Shown piece by piece: positions 10,314-25,414 of a DNA stretch of 64,000 nt. Made by a program: the position numbers and the translations under genes. Numbering within the stretch: the stretch's first letter is position 1; the number at the start of each line of letters is the position of its first letter. This stretch comes from Phlebopus portentosus (lineage: Eukaryota; Basidiomycota; Agaricomycetes; Boletales; Boletinellaceae): positions 1-64,000 of the forward strand of contig JAYXKI010000017.1 in NCBI GenBank assembly GCA_037892935.1, in the 5' to 3' direction. The notes below the pieces were generated by a model, which saw nothing but the letters and a program-made list of their open reading frames with translations, was not told the origin of the DNA and searched no databases.

Positions 10314-12885
10314 ATGAGGCGAAATAAGACTTGTGGACCCTTAGACCGCTACGAAGCCGAGAGCATCGCCGATACCGGTGACTACGAGATGGAAGAAAAG
10401 TCTGAAAAGAGACCCTCGGCTCGGAAGAAGACAACAGCTCAGCGTTTTCAGGAGACTGAAGTTGGTCCCACAAACGTCTCTGTTTTGTTAGCTCCTGCGA
10501 GTGGACAAACAAGCCAGAGCCTTACCAAGTATGCAAATGTCTAGTAGGTTATTGGAGCGTCTAACCTGATCAATTCGTACAGCGCCTGTAATGCTCTAAT
10601 AAGAGAGGTGCGCATCATTTTTGTTTCTGAGAATAACCGTTCACTTCTTTCATAGTCCGTTACGTTCGAATATTCTCTGCGTCCGTTGGGCGCGGGTGGG
10701 CCAGGGATGTATGGTGCCTGGGTTCTTCGGCGCAGCTTGCGCGCCTTCTCTGACGTCGTAGAAAGCTGCAACGTCGATGAGCTTCATCAAAGCTTTAACA
10801 AGTCGGATATTTCTGAACGTCAGATATTTCGAGCTTTAAGTCTCTTTATGGATTCTGAATTTGCTTATACAGGACATCGACTCGGTCCCTTTATTGACGA
10901 ATTACCGGCCGTCCTTTATGGTTTATGGAAGGCGTTTGACGAGTTGGAGTCTTTTTTGCTCGATTTCGTATCCTTCTTCCATAGCGTCGACTTAACTCGC
11001 GTTTTTCAGTTACTGAAGGGTTCGCTTAAGGTGCGCGACGCCTGATACTCTGACGACATAAAACTCAATTGTTATTCGTAGAATCAACACGATTCTTTAT
11101 TGAATCTCAGGACCAGTTGAGTAAACCTTGCGATAGTGAACGAAGCCAGTCTGATCTCATTATTGCTTGTAAGGATCTTACATTCCTCCTACCGAGGGTC
11201 AGACGATTAGAGACAAATTGCTAGCGTTCTTCTCGGAGCTCGAAAAGTCCTTTCAGATATTCTCATCAGAATTGTCCGAATTCCGGAGACAGGGTGTGCT
11301 CAGGAATTCCATAGTCCTCATCAATCTCAATCTAAACTCCTTTGATAGGCGTACCTCTTATCCGAACCTCCCAATCAAATCAATCTGACAGATATCTCAT
11401 GTTTACGACGATATCTACCTTCTTCTCTGCAGTCACATCTGCGACGCTCCAGATATCCTTTCAGGAGGGCCCTGACAGCGGAAGTGATGTGCTGAATACC
11501 GCAGTCAACTTATTCTTTTTCTCGTCGCTCATATTCAGCACAGCCTCTGCGGTGCAAGCCTTGTTGGCAATGGCTTGGATACGGTCCTTCATGTAAGCTT
11601 TAAGCACTTGTTTATATGGCCTGGCGGGCTGATGTTAAAGCACTTTAGTCGCGTACCACGCGAAAGATTGGCATATCAGTGGGTCAGCAAAGGCCCGTTG
11701 TTTTCTCTCGTCGTGTCTGGTGTTTTCTTTGCGATTGGTTTATGTTTATTCGTCATCGCGTCGCAGAAGGCAAGCGGAACTCCGAACAGCTTGTGCTTAA
11801 GACACTTCTAATAAGAGCCTGACTCTAGGACTCACCAACGGCGTTCTTCACGATTATCTTTGCACTCATGCATGCTATCGGTCTGGTTGTCATGTCAGTC
11901 TGGTTTGTGTACGAGCAATGGAGGTTCCGTAGGCAATCAGGCGCTATCGGAAGGAAATTAACAGAGTCGTCGGTGATGATGTCAATGCTCGCCTGGGTTA
12001 TGAAGATCTGGCAGTTGCATATCCTTGTTCCGTCAAAGCAGTTCGCCTCTCTTTTTCCGCGGCTTCGTCCCGACTGGCGACAAGAGGTGAAGAATGATTG
12101 TAGGCTCGGAGACGTTGAAAATTCCATTCCGAAGGAAGAGAGGGTATCCGACGCTGACAGTTTCGAAGTGGAGGTTGAGCCTCCGTCAAGGCCGGAATCG
12201 ATCATGTCCTTCATCGACCCCAACGAAGTTAAACCACGGCTCCCGGCACAATTGGACAGCCTTGATTTACAAGCAAAATATAATGGCAAACAGCGTCGTC
12301 AGGATTGCGTGCACTTGGAGGACGTACCGGTGCGATTTGTCATCACGGCGGAAAGTTCGGATGACGTGTTGTTAGAGTCTATTTCCGGTGATATTCATGC
12401 TTCGGAAGAGGATCGTTGGACCTCGGAGTCGACCGATAAGGGGTATGTTTCCTGATGAAGGCGGCGAGACAATTGATTGACTATTTGCTAGGCATATGCA
12501 TACGAGGCCCGAACCCGAACCAAAGGATACGTCAATGTCTTGGAATGCAGAGAATTCAACGGTTCTCGGGACAAGTATCGTCGAAGAGCCCTCGGTTGCT
12601 GAAGCGCTTCACACTTATGCAGGGCCTAGCTCAGCAGTGCCACTCCCTTGGCCTGACGCTCAACTTGCACTTCCGGATTCTCAAACGTAAGTCAGGTTTT
12701 TCATCTTAGAGAATCACGGACACTCCAATTTCGATGCATTCAGAAGTGATTTCTTGCAAGTCCGCAAAGAGAGTTGGCAAGAAGGGTTACGTCAGGATTC
12801 AATAACCTACATGGAGATGTATAACCGCCGAAACCCCAAGAGAAAGCGGACATACCCTTCGCTTGACTCCCCTTCTCCGTCGTAA
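10314..12885 (+). CDS. Multi-pass membrane protein, fungal hypothetical
   Basis: I do not recognise the family. Exons join cleanly: 10314-10528, 10583-10607, 10656 to about 11027, then a coiled segment SFFSELEKSFQIFSSELSEF after a 51 bp intron at 11170-11220. Two membrane blocks follow: ISTFFSAVTSATLQISF plus FFFSSLIFSTASAVQALLAM, and FSLVVSGVFFAIGLCLFVIA plus AFFTIIFALMHAIGLVVMSV. The C-terminal part is a long acidic, Ser-rich cytosolic tail that ends KRKRTYPSLDSPSPS. The layout (soluble helical head, about four helices, polar tail) resembles uncharacterised agaricomycete membrane proteins. The start could instead be in frame at 10278. It converges with calcineurin A, 366 bp apart. Confidence 0.7.
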
Positions 12886-13251
12886 ACGGTCATCTTTCTC
12901 ATGCTATGGGTGACTTCTCTTGCGTTGGATCTCTCGCATACCGTTACACCAGATTTATGTACGCGACCAGGACAAATAAAGCCGCATACAGGGACTGTAC
13001 TCTACGTTGCATATACCATTTGTGTTCGTAGAGCGCCGAACTTGTTTTGAGCCAATGATGGTTTACTGTGGACAATTGACGAAAAGAAGTGAATAAAGTA
13101 CAGCAATACATAGCGATGTCAGGAAATTATTGTGATTTTTTCAGCAACGATACATTCGTTAAGTTAAGGCAGTGTAGTACACGATATGTACAACCCAATA
13201 ACACGACAATCCCATACAGTAGAAGTCAGGAAGTAAACCGGGAGCTCCCCC

Positions 13252-16008
13252 CTATATTGTCCCGAGTCTTTTTAGCGTATCGGGACGGGAACCTGAAGCA
13301 CGGGAGCCACGGATCCTGGCAAGTTTATTTGCAAGCTCGCGCAGCTCAAGTTCTGCCTCGTCGACCTCGTCGTCGTCTCCCTCTTGCAGCGTCTTGCGGA
13401 ACTTCGCCTCAAGCTCGTTATCATCCATACTGTTGCCTGAGGACGAGCGAGGTCGCGTTGAGGGTGCCTGGAGATTCGGGAAGGCAGTCCCATCCGGGAC
13501 ATGGAATTCCGGCATACGTTCATTGGTCATATCTGACCGTCGGCTATTCACGTCAAAGTCGCAGACGTATGAGTCCGAAACCATCTTTAAGAAAAGTAGA
13601 AAGGGCACATACGCATCGTCGAAGCTGCGAATAGCTCGCTTGATCTGGTTACCGCGCACACCAAGTTCATCAGTAGTAATGACACCGCGAGCTCGCATGG
13701 CGGTCATTCCAGACGCCTCCACTGCCGAATTGAGTTCGGAAGCTGTCTCGGCCTCCTCACTGTGTGTTATTCAGCACCTGCAACAGGCATAGACGAATGG
13801 TAGGTGACATACCGCAGCAATTGGAAGATCCTTCTCATCCTGCCAACGGCCAAAATCTTGTTTCTTATCGCCGCGCGGCGTTGTTCTTTGGCAGCTTCTT
13901 CTTCCGCTTCGGCCTCAGCTGCCGCTTCTTCATCTTCAGAGGATTCTTCGAGTTCTTCGGCCGAACAAACCGAGAGCACTCCAAGCAGCATTTGAACGAC
14001 TGGAGAATACATTCCAAAGGCCAGTTAGTACCTCCGGACAACATCCAGAGCTAGCATGCGCACTTTTATCGCCAACGAATGGAAGGCTCCATGTAAAAGC
14101 ATCCATGAAGTTTGGTAGCCAGTATGGATGGCTCGATGCATTGAATTGGCGAATAGTTATGTTCTTGTCGACATACTTCAACACAGCACCGCGGTTATGA
14201 TAGAAGTCGCAATAGTTTGGGGCGGAAAAGATGGTGATGACTGATGGGAACTTCTTGGCGCGTGTTTTTCGGTACATCTGATATCTACAACCAACCTTTA
14301 GGGTCTGGCACACTTCTGTGAAAATGAACAGGTTATTTACCCTTGCTGCTGCACCTCGTGTCCACGGATAATACCTAGAAGACCGTTTCGCTCAAGGAAA
14401 TTGCAGACAGCTTCATACCTTATCACAAGCCAATTGCCAATTCTTTCTCTCAAGTTACAAACATAAAAAACTCACGTGTAAAAATACGAGCATCCTCTTG
14501 CAGGATTGGGTATGAATGATTCGGGCACTACCCCATTCGCAGGAGCAGGAGGCGGTGTGTTATCAAAGTTCGGCACTGGATCGGCCCACAGCAAATCACA
14601 TAGGAGACCATGGGATGGGGGTTCGACAAAACGATTCACCTAAAATCAAGATTTATAATAACGACTACCGTAGGGTTCACGTGAAGCAAAAATTCTGACC
14701 TTATTGATGTCAGCAAGCGAGTTGAGTTCCGGTGATATACCACCATGGACACAAAAGAATCGACGGTCGAGTACGGCGGCAACGGGTAGTGCGGAGAAGG
14801 TCTCGATGCAGGCGAGGTAGATAGCCAAGGAGTACTTTCGCGTACCTGCCAGGGGAAGACGAGTCATTTATTCCGATGTCAACGGAGGAGGGCCGGGCTA
14901 TCAGCACATACATTCTCGGTGGAAAGTAAAGTATTCGGTTAGATGTCGACATTCATGATTTCCCCGCAGCAAAAGTATTCGATCCGGATAATTAAGCTTT
15001 AGCGAGTAAATGTAGAGCAGAGCCTATTGAATCATTCGAATTCAGCACGATTCCTTCGCATGAAGAGCTTAAGAGTGTGGATCGTGAAAGAAAGCAGGTA
15101 GAAGAAACCCAAATACCTCGATGCCGAAAGAACCCCTATCCACGTAGTCACCGAGGAACAGATACGTATTGTTTGCGACATCTCCGCCGATTTCAAATAC
15201 CTTCATTAGGTCGTACTACAAGCGAGAAGTTAACACATTGGGCAAGTATGATAAAGACGTTCAAATAGGGAAAGCTATCGATGCTCACAAATTGTCCATG
15301 GATGTCACCGACCACTTGAAATGATACGAGTTAGGATCAACAACCAGTCTGAATGTCCGACGGGAATGAATGGATCGCGAAGGAATGGGGCCGAATATGA
15401 GCAGAAAGACAAGAGACGGCCCAGCACGATACGTGATGATCATGCTTCCTCAATATCAAGAAAAAATGCCCAGATACATCGGTAAATGATGTCTAGAGAG
15501 AAGCTAGAGAGAAGAAACTTGACACGGCAGGCATTCTTTGGTCTACCGTGCAGAAGAAAGCAAGCAAACTTTCTACGAGACGTACCTGTAATTGGACCCT
15601 GCACAGACAGTAGGTTCTCCTCTTTCGACAGCAGATTCTTCGTTTCTTGAAGAATGAAAAGCGTCTGCTCTTCTGTAAGACGGCCTTCTCGGAAAAGATG
15701 GTTCTTGAGGAATTCGGAATTTGGTCTTCTGTTCCCATAGATGTTCGATTGAAAGAATTGTTCATCTGAAGGCTTTTGCCAAGCAGGCTCTGGAACCTAG
15801 ACGATAGAGCACTGATGTGTAAGAGACGACATTCATGAGCAACACATGACACTCAAGTTGAACGTACACTGGGAACCTGTCTGGTCCTGCACGCCTCTCT
15901 GAAGCCTGGATGCTCAATCTGTGTAAGGCTACGCTGGAGGGCCGGTCTGTTCTTGTCTGTGATTTGAGAGAATGCGTTTCGAAAGTAGGCTTGTTTGTCT
16001 TCTGCCAT
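13252..16008 (-). CDS. CNA1: Calcineurin A, catalytic subunit of Ca2+/calmodulin phosphatase 2B
   Basis: Ser/Thr phosphatase of the calcium stress pathway; it pairs with calcineurin B and is activated by calmodulin. The start [16 protein letters not shown] at 16008 leads to [18 protein letters not shown]. The metal-site motifs follow in order: GDIHGQ (about 15300), GDYVDRG (about 15140) and RGNHECRHL (about 14945). Then come [36 protein letters not shown] and the BB-helix lead [20 protein letters not shown] Glu-rich stretch precedes the calmodulin-binding helix [23 protein letters not shown], and an autoinhibitory NERMPEF segment lies near the end. About ten short introns interrupt it. All family hallmarks are intact. 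The regulatory tail ends LKRLGTI. Confidence 0.95.
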
Positions 16009-17152
16009 CGCGGTTCTAACGAGGACGACGGAAGAAGGCGAGGAGTGATAGGCGCTCAGGACTCAGGACACAGCGCGTCTCGCACTACGCGTGTACGTAA
16101 GCGTCGATCTTCCTGGTTTAAATTTGGGTCCCGACCCCGAATTATGATTCCGATCTCTGCCAATGTAATAACATAACTCATTCTTCTCAGTCCAGATAAC
16201 TCCTCAAAACGGGCTTTCCGTTGTCCAAACCCCGAGGAAACTGGTACATGCGAACATGACTGCTCGTGCTCTCTCTGTGCGAGGTCAAAGCAACGTTTCA
16301 AGAAATCATCTATAACGGGTAAAACCTCCCAAACAGTAAAAGAAATTTCGACTCCATTACAAAAATGCTCGTTGTTGACCTTGTATATGGACCAACATGT
16401 CTACTCTAGGGTTTCACGCAATCCTCTAGAGATACTGTTCAAGTTTTGGGATTTGACAATTAAACCTGTAGTAGTATGTAGTATATCCTTCAATGTTTGA
16501 CTCTCCGGGTCGAAAGCTACTAAATATGTGTGCCATCACGCACTGCGCTGAAGGAATAGATGGGAACACTTTTCATTGTATTAAACTTCCTACTGATTTG
16601 AATGAAGGAGTGGTGGTGCTGAAATCTGGCTAAGCAAAAGACGGCATGAGTTCGGCCTTTCAAGATTCGATTCGACGTAATGGGTTCCGAGGTGGTAGCT
16701 ACGGCCAGAAATTAGAAGTATTTGTGCAGTTATGAATTGGAAGGCTGACCACAGGACTCGATGTACCGATACTCGAGCTGGATGAAGACAGTAGTGGCAT
16801 AGAATGTTGTGGCGAAGGCACATTCCAGACTTCAGTTATATCCAGCGACCTTCAGTAATCCTTAAAAAGGAACTTCGTCGTATAGAAAGTGGCTTGTTTC
16901 CCATTTTCATGTGTAACGCACATTCTCTCTGCCACAGGAAAGAGTGAAATTGAATGTGGCTTCGTATGCAATTCGGAACTTACCGGTCTGCGGCCAGCCG
17001 CCATTCTGTGGCCAGGTGTGGACCCTGAGCATAAGACAAAGAAATGTCGCCACAACCCAGTCTTCTATATATACTCCGCACGAATTACCCTATACTGATC
17101 TCTTTACTCTCACTCGAACGATATCCTGCTACTATTCTCTGCTGCGTTCGAA
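16009..17152. other. Divergent intergenic region between calcineurin A and FunK1
   Basis: About 1.1 kb serving both divergent promoters. It carries no gene I can support. The 16930-17060 part is related to 19990-20100, marking the 5' limit of the FunK1 tandem duplication. Confidence 0.5.
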
Positions 17153-19826
17153 ATGGACAGGTAGGTTGCTGTACGCGATCACGTGATATTAGTGTCACTC
17201 ACGTGCCTTCCGTTTTCAGTGCAAGCGTTAGTGCTCCTCCGGTCTTGGAGCCCCCACGGACACCACCGCGCCCACCGTCCGACGTCCCCGCTAGCGCGGT
17301 CCAGTCTTCTACTCCCAATAATAAGAAGGCATCGGGCGACCTTTATAATAGTACCGACAAAATTCACGCTGAGGACAACAAGAAAGACATGTACCGCGAA
17401 ACACATAAGTACTTCCTCGGTCCCATGCCGGTCGAGCAGTTCTTGGAGGCCTTCGTCAAACCTAGTCAAGCCTGTTGCACAAGAAGAAGCAACAGGAATA
17501 AGGGGCTAGACTTTACGCTGGACAGCAAGTGGCAGGCTGAATCGGATATGTATGACCCGCTGGTGCGTGGCTTTCTTTCGTATAATCTTTCTCCCTAGTG
17601 ACCATATCGTTCTAGATAATCGCACTAAACAAGCTAAAGATAAATAAATTGCACTTCGTAAAGACAGCTAACAGAGGCGATCCAAACTGGGTCGTTGCGA
17701 ATCTGGCTCCCGACATTTCCGCTTATCCTAAGGCACGCTGGAACCGCTTGGACCTCGCGACGGACTTTTCAAGCATGGAATTCCCTATGGAACTCAAACC
17801 GAAGCGTTCCAAGGATCCGTTCAAAGACCCCAAAGAAGGTGTCAATGTGGCAGAGCATGAGTTCGTAAGAAATGACGATGAATCAAAGAGGATAATCGGA
17901 CAGATCACTTCCTACGCAGCTGCGCAAATGGGAATGTCATTCCGGACTCACTGCTTCTCCGTGTTCATTGCAGGCGATTCTGCTCGCTTAATTCGCTGGG
18001 ACAGAGCTGGCGCGATTGTAACCAGATCGTTCAAGTATGTCGAGGTATCCTGGCTTGTGGATTTCATCGAGCGCTTTGGTACATTGTCGCCGCTTCAACG
18101 AGGCTGGGATTGGACTGTCCGTCCCCCGACCACGATCGACCGGGAAGTATTAAAGAAGGCTAGGGAAGCTCTGATCCAGCATCGTTTCAATGGCGAAAGC
18201 GAACAAGAGTTCCAAGATCGATCTGAATACTTTCGGAGAGCGAGATACTTCAAGTTTTTGGTCCCAGTACTTACGACAGGTCAGGAAACAGGTGCAATGA
18301 GGTTGAAATCTTACATTGGTTCCTTTCCGAGACGATGGGCATGCTCATTGCTGGGCCGCAACTCGCGTGGGACGCCTGTTTTTGACCCAGAAAGTGGGCA
18401 GATACGTTGGCTAAAGGACTCTTGGAGAATCGACATGGACATGGTCGTGGTCGAGCACAAGTCGTACGAGAAAATGGAACGGTGCAGCGTGCGGAATCTT
18501 ATTCCACTTGTGACCGCCGGTGATGTTCGAGAATTGGACGAGCTTTGCACAGAAAAACCGACTTACGCCGTGCACACCGATTTAAAGGCGTTTCGTGACC
18601 CCGACTCATCGAATGCGTTGGCCTCACCCTCTGAGGAAACGGAGGAGATGCCTATTCGCGGTCGCGTATACAACACGGTCCATTGCACTATGACCGATAA
18701 ATTCATCCTCGAGGATTGGGTTTGTGGCGACAAGATGTTCCTGCAGAGAAATATGCTCGGTTATTCTCATTATCGGATTGTCCTCAAAGAGGTTGGGCGT
18801 GATCTGACTTCGTTCCCATCTACTACGGTACTCTTGCGGGCGGTCGCGGATGCATTGCTGTGTAAGTGATAGGTTGTATTCCATGACTCATCAAACTAAC
18901 CGCATCACGCGCAGGCCACTGCGATGCTCAGTTCAAGGCAAAAATCCTTCATCGTGACATAAGCCCGGGCAACGTTTTAATTATGGAAGATGGCACGGGC
19001 AGATTGATTGATTGGGATCTTTGCAGACACGCCGAGCAAGGTCAGTCGAATCGTCCGGGTCGTACTGTAAGTCGTTATACTTCTCTTTATGTATCGCAAC
19101 AGATTCAGATGTTCCGCTTAGGGCACATGGCAGTTCATATCTGGAATGCTCCTGAGATACCCGAAGATAAAGGTTCATGATTATGTCGACGACCTGGAAT
19201 CTTTCCTTCACACGTCTACATTTACGCTGGTCCGATTCTCGAGCTCATCATTTAATCCTGCGGAAGTTTCACGATTCTTAAAAATGTTTGACGAAGAGTG
19301 GGACCACCCCGACGGCAAGACCTTCGGTGGAGAAGCAAAATGCGACAAATTGGCTGCGCGTGACTACGTTCAGAATTTGGACTTCCCTGGCCGACCTGGA
19401 CTACGCAACCTCTTGGTTGACTTCGCAGATTTATTTATGCCTATCTACCTTGCCGGTCGATTGCAAACCGAGGATACGAAAGCGCAGAGTGAAGTGCTAA
19501 AGACGCAGAATGGAGGGGGACTAAAGGTTCGTGGAATGATTCTTGAGCTTCTCAAGCATGTGCAAGATTCCAAGGGCTGGGTGCAAAATCCTGGGTCGAA
19601 GAGAGTGGATATCCCCTTGTTGAGCTCACAGAAAGGAAAACGACGTCGCGAGTCGAACTTCCGCATGCCATTTCAGCCCGTCTCTTACACTTCTGATCAT
19701 CTCCCCGGAACTATGGATCCCATACCGGAACGAAATGAGCATGATACTGAGGAGGAAGAAGAGGAGGAAGGAGAAGAGGGAGAACGGAAGACGAAGAGGA
19801 TTCGCTCTGATGTAGAAACACACTAA
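17153..19826 (+). CDS. FunK1 fungal-type protein kinase (intact copy)
   Basis: Fungal-specific FunK1 kinase; targets are unknown. Five exons join in phase to give 817 codons: 17153-17160, 17220-17562, 17616-18861, 18915-19066 and 19122-19826. The first coding exon is only eight bases. The N-terminal FunK1 domain has the hallmark QITSYAAAQM..RTHCFSVFIAG and LIRWDRAGAIVT. The catalytic loop is HRDISPGN and the metal-binding motif is IDWDLC, the usual FunK1 form of DFG, followed by GTWQFIS and the HDYVDDLES signature. The tail is acidic and then basic (about 13 Glu, then KTKRIRSD), suggesting a nuclear signal. A decayed tandem copy follows directly. Confidence 0.9.
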
Positions 19827-19989
19827 TGGCTAGTAAAGTTGTCTGTATTGATATTGTTGTCCTGTACTCGATCTATCCTGTATACTTTACAACTGCGAGT
19901 CAGTTGTTTAATTGATATTGACTAAAACTGCATGTGTTCGAAGTAGAACACGAAGGCCTACAATGTTTAAATATAAGCAGCATTTGTGC

Positions 19990-22265
19990 TGCTTCGACGG
20001 CACTCGTGGCTTCATCCACATTCACAATTCGGAACTTACCAGCCTTCTGAATACAAGACAAGAATGTGGTTCCAGGTCAGTTTTTTCCATCTGTTTCGCA
20101 TACAGCACGCTCCGTGAAGGCTGCATCTCCTTTTTGAAACGCTTTCGGCCTCTTCAATTGCCATTCAAAATAAACAGGTATATTCCGCGTTTTGCCGGAT
20201 ACGCTCACGTAATTCAAAGTCGGCGTTCACGCACAAGCCTGAAAAACATCGATTTTCTCTGGCATGAACATACCTAGTACCTACGGAGGTTCAGTAACGG
20301 AACCCAAGCTACTGGCTATCAGTGATGTGGAAAGATACAAATTTGCGACCGTGCAGACGGGAATGACGCTCCGAACCCGCTATTTCTCTGTGTTCGGCGA
20401 AGGTGATACCGTCTGCCTGGTCCACTGGGACAGGACCGGCGCGGTCGTCACTAGTTCATACAGTTATATCGAGCTATCCTGGTTTGTGACTTGCTTCAAA
20501 CGCTACGAGAAGATGTCGCAATTTCCGTGTGGACGGGACCAGACTGTTCCTTACGTTATCCTAAAAGATGCTAGCTTGGCTCGACATATGCTGATGCACC
20601 AGCGTTTCAGCGATGGAAGCAATGAAGAATCTCTTCGGGACGCGATATCTTTCAAGCTTTTGGTCCCGGCTCTTCGCATGTGTCCGAAAACGGATGTAGC
20701 TGGACCGAAGAGTCACACAAGTGCTTTCTCAAGACGATTGACATGGACATTGCTGGGCCGGAATTCGTGCGGAACGCGTGTATGTGACAGAGAAAGCGAG
20801 CAGATTCAGTGGCTGAAGAACTGCTGGAGAAAAGATATGAAGATGAATGTGGTCGAGCATTCGTCGTATAAAGAATCGGAACAACACAAGGTACAGAATC
20901 TTATTCCACTATCGGTTGCTAAAGATGTGCATGTCCGGGACAAGACGTATGGAGGACCGAGCTCTGCGGTGCATATCGACTTGAGAAGCTCTCGAGGTGT
21001 CTCTTCGAATGCGTTGGCTTCGTCTGTTAAACGAGCAGAACAGTTGCCTATTCGTGGGCCCGTACACAAGATGGAACACCGTATTGCCCCCGACAAGCTG
21101 ATCGTCCTCAGAGAGGTCGGGCATGATCTAACTTTATTCCCATCCACTGCGGTACTCTTGCGGGCAGTCGCGGATGCGCTGCTATGTGGGTGGGAAATTG
21201 TTCTGATGATTCGTGGAACTAATAACGGCTCGCACAGGCCACAGCGATGCTCAGTTCAAAGCAGCAATCCTTCATCGGGAGATATGCCCTGGCAACATTT
21301 TGATTATGGAAGATGGTACAGGCGGATTGATTGATTGGGATCTCTGCAGACATACCAAGCAAAGCCAGTCACGTCGTCCGGCTCGTACTGTAAGCTCGCT
21401 TCATGTCCTGTCGTACCGCAGGTCATAACGTTCCGCTAATGCACATGGCAATTTATATCCGGAGCGCTTTTGAAAAATCGAGGCACAAAGGACCATGACT
21501 ATGTCGACGATTTGGAGTCCTTCCTTCATGCGTTAACTTTCGCATTGATCCGATTCTCGGGGTCATCGTTGCATGACGACTACCTAACTTTTTTTTGGAA
21601 GGGTTCAACGACGAGAAAAAATATAGTGATGGCAAGACCAGAGGTGGCAGTGCTAAATGGAATAAATTAGCTGCGGGTGCCTACGTTGAGGATTTGGACT
21701 TTCCTGACCGACCTGGACTACACGGCCTCTTGCTTGGGTTCGCAGAATTATTCCTGCCTATCTATACTCCTGATAGGCGTCAAACTGAGGTAACTAGAAC
21801 GCAAGGTGAGATGCTGAAGACGGCGGAGGGTGGTGGGCTGAAGATTCGTGGAATGATCCTCAAGTTTCTCAAGGAGGTGGAATGTTTCAAAGACTGGCCG
21901 CTCGACGATAGGGCGAAGAAAGTGGAGCTCCCATTGTCGAGATCATGAAGAGGCAAAAGGCCTTGCGAACTTGTTCATCGCATACGAGCTCAACTGTTCT
22001 CATGAGATAAGTCCTCCGCCCTACCAGGTCAAAAGCGCCCTCCAGGTTATAACATATCCCGGGCGGAATTCCGGAGGGGATGATCATGGGCCTGTACGGC
22101 AGGACGAAGAAGACAATCCGAGTCGGAAGACTATTGTAAGTGGATTCGCTTCGATGTCGAAACAGATTACTGCTATTACTGTAATATCTCTGTATACTGC
22201 GCTCGATCTGTTCGATGAAATTGAAACTGCGAGCCCCTTGTTTGATTGATTGAGCCGACTAAAAC
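19990..22265 (+). pseudogene. FunK1 kinase, tandem copy, decayed
   Basis: Direct duplicate of the preceding kinase: homology runs from the upstream region (19990) through the body (long open stretch 20264-21334) to sequence past the stop (about 22265). Exons 1 and 2 and the start of exon 3 are missing. The middle keeps RTRYFSVFGEGD and LLGRNSCGTRV, but a block equivalent to parent VCGDKMFLQRN is deleted. The catalytic loop reads HREICPGN, so the proton-accepting Asp is Glu. The last acceptor, ttag|gg in the parent, is taatg here and the exon is out of frame. The acidic tail is lost. It cannot make a normal kinase. Confidence 0.85.
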
Positions 22266-22471
22266 CAAATGGATGGGTAGGATGCGAAGGTTTCAGGACT
22301 TCGTAGTAGCAGTCTATGTGTGAGTCCCCGTGTGACAGGTTTGGCACATGATGTGTGACTGGCGCGTCTCTCGGCCTCAGCCTTGACCCTGACCACCGTG
22401 CCGCGTCTGACAGACGATGCTCATCGTCTAGCCACAACTGGTTCTTTCCCAAACAGTCTGTCTTGCATACT

Positions 22472-24502
<2,031 letters not shown>

Positions 24503-24918
24503 CGTCCGCTTTTCTTCTAGACGTCTTATTTTGGGCGCAGACTCCGTATCTCATCTCATTTACATGTTATTGTTATAATTGTGTACCGTGGACAGATCGA
24601 CCGTTGCTTTTGATTACGTGCATTTGGATTGTACTTACGTAGCTCTCCCACTTTTATTCGTTTGCTATATCAGTATAGAAAGAAATGTCTTGGTTAAATA
24701 CTCGTCATCAATACAGGGAAATGATGTCAGGCATCGAGATATGTCACAATCGTCATAGATAAGATAGTCGGATGTTAACCTGTGGTTCTCGACGTCATGC
24801 TTCTCCATTCCAATATTGTCTCACTCCAATCGGTCACCGGTCCAGAAATCTTATATAAATCAGTAACTTGGTGCAATGAAGCGTACCAACAACAACATCA
24901 GCGAAACACTACGACAAC
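24503..24918. promoter_or_regulatory. Upstream region of the small DKGV-family gene with TATA box and uORF
   Basis: A TATAAAT box lies at 24853. An upstream ATG at 24876 opens a 19-codon reading frame that overlaps the main start at 24919 out of frame and ends just after it. Whether it is in the mRNA depends on the start site, which cannot be read from DNA. Confidence 0.45.
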
Positions 24919-25231
24919 ATGAACCCGATGAGTAATAATCAGAACAATACATCGGGCGGTAACGGCGACATGCTCGACAAAGGTGTTGATTTCATCGAGG
25001 GTAAAGCTGGTCACAAACAGGTCAGAGAAGGCACTTCATCTGTCGTTAGTGCATACTGATGGATTAATCATCGACAGAGCCATTCGACAACGGAAAAAAT
25101 TAGCGATGGCGTCCGTACGGGATTCAAGAAGATAAGCGGTACGTCTCGCTCCTCAACTCCTCAACCTCGCTCCCTGACATCTTTTTATTTCAGGGAAAGA
25201 CGTCCCCGTTCAAGACAAGAACTACTCTTAA
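24919..25231 (+). CDS. Tiny DKGV/KISDGVRTGF-family protein
   Basis: Three exons encode about 67 residues: MNPMSNNQNN..., then DMLDKGVDFIEGKAGHKQ, intron, SHSTTEKISDGVRTGFKKISG, intron, KDVPVQDKNYS. It is polar, without signal peptide or membrane helix. The same module (DFLDKGVAYAAEKTGH, TEEKISDGIRSGFSKLTG, DVPFADKD) forms the C-terminus of the gene at 42897-43837, with introns at the same places, so the two are paralogues. The family is widespread as small hypothetical proteins in mushrooms and may be stress-induced; no biochemical role is known to me. Confidence 0.8.
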
Positions 25232-25414
25232 ATCAATTTAGATCATGTATCACAGTTCTAGTTTGTAAAATTATGACAAAGCGTACGATTTTCGACGCCG
25301 CAAACTCAACTTCCCGAATTTTATTCATGATGAAAAAACATTGCGCTCCTTCAAGCATTGAGTGAGTTGGCATGTCATCCGCAAACATTTCATTCTTTAT
25401 TAGCTTCCCCACAA

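Noticed and set aside
13089..13634. 181-codon plus-strand frame
   Set aside because: It overlaps the calcineurin A C-terminal exons, which are clearly coding on the minus strand.
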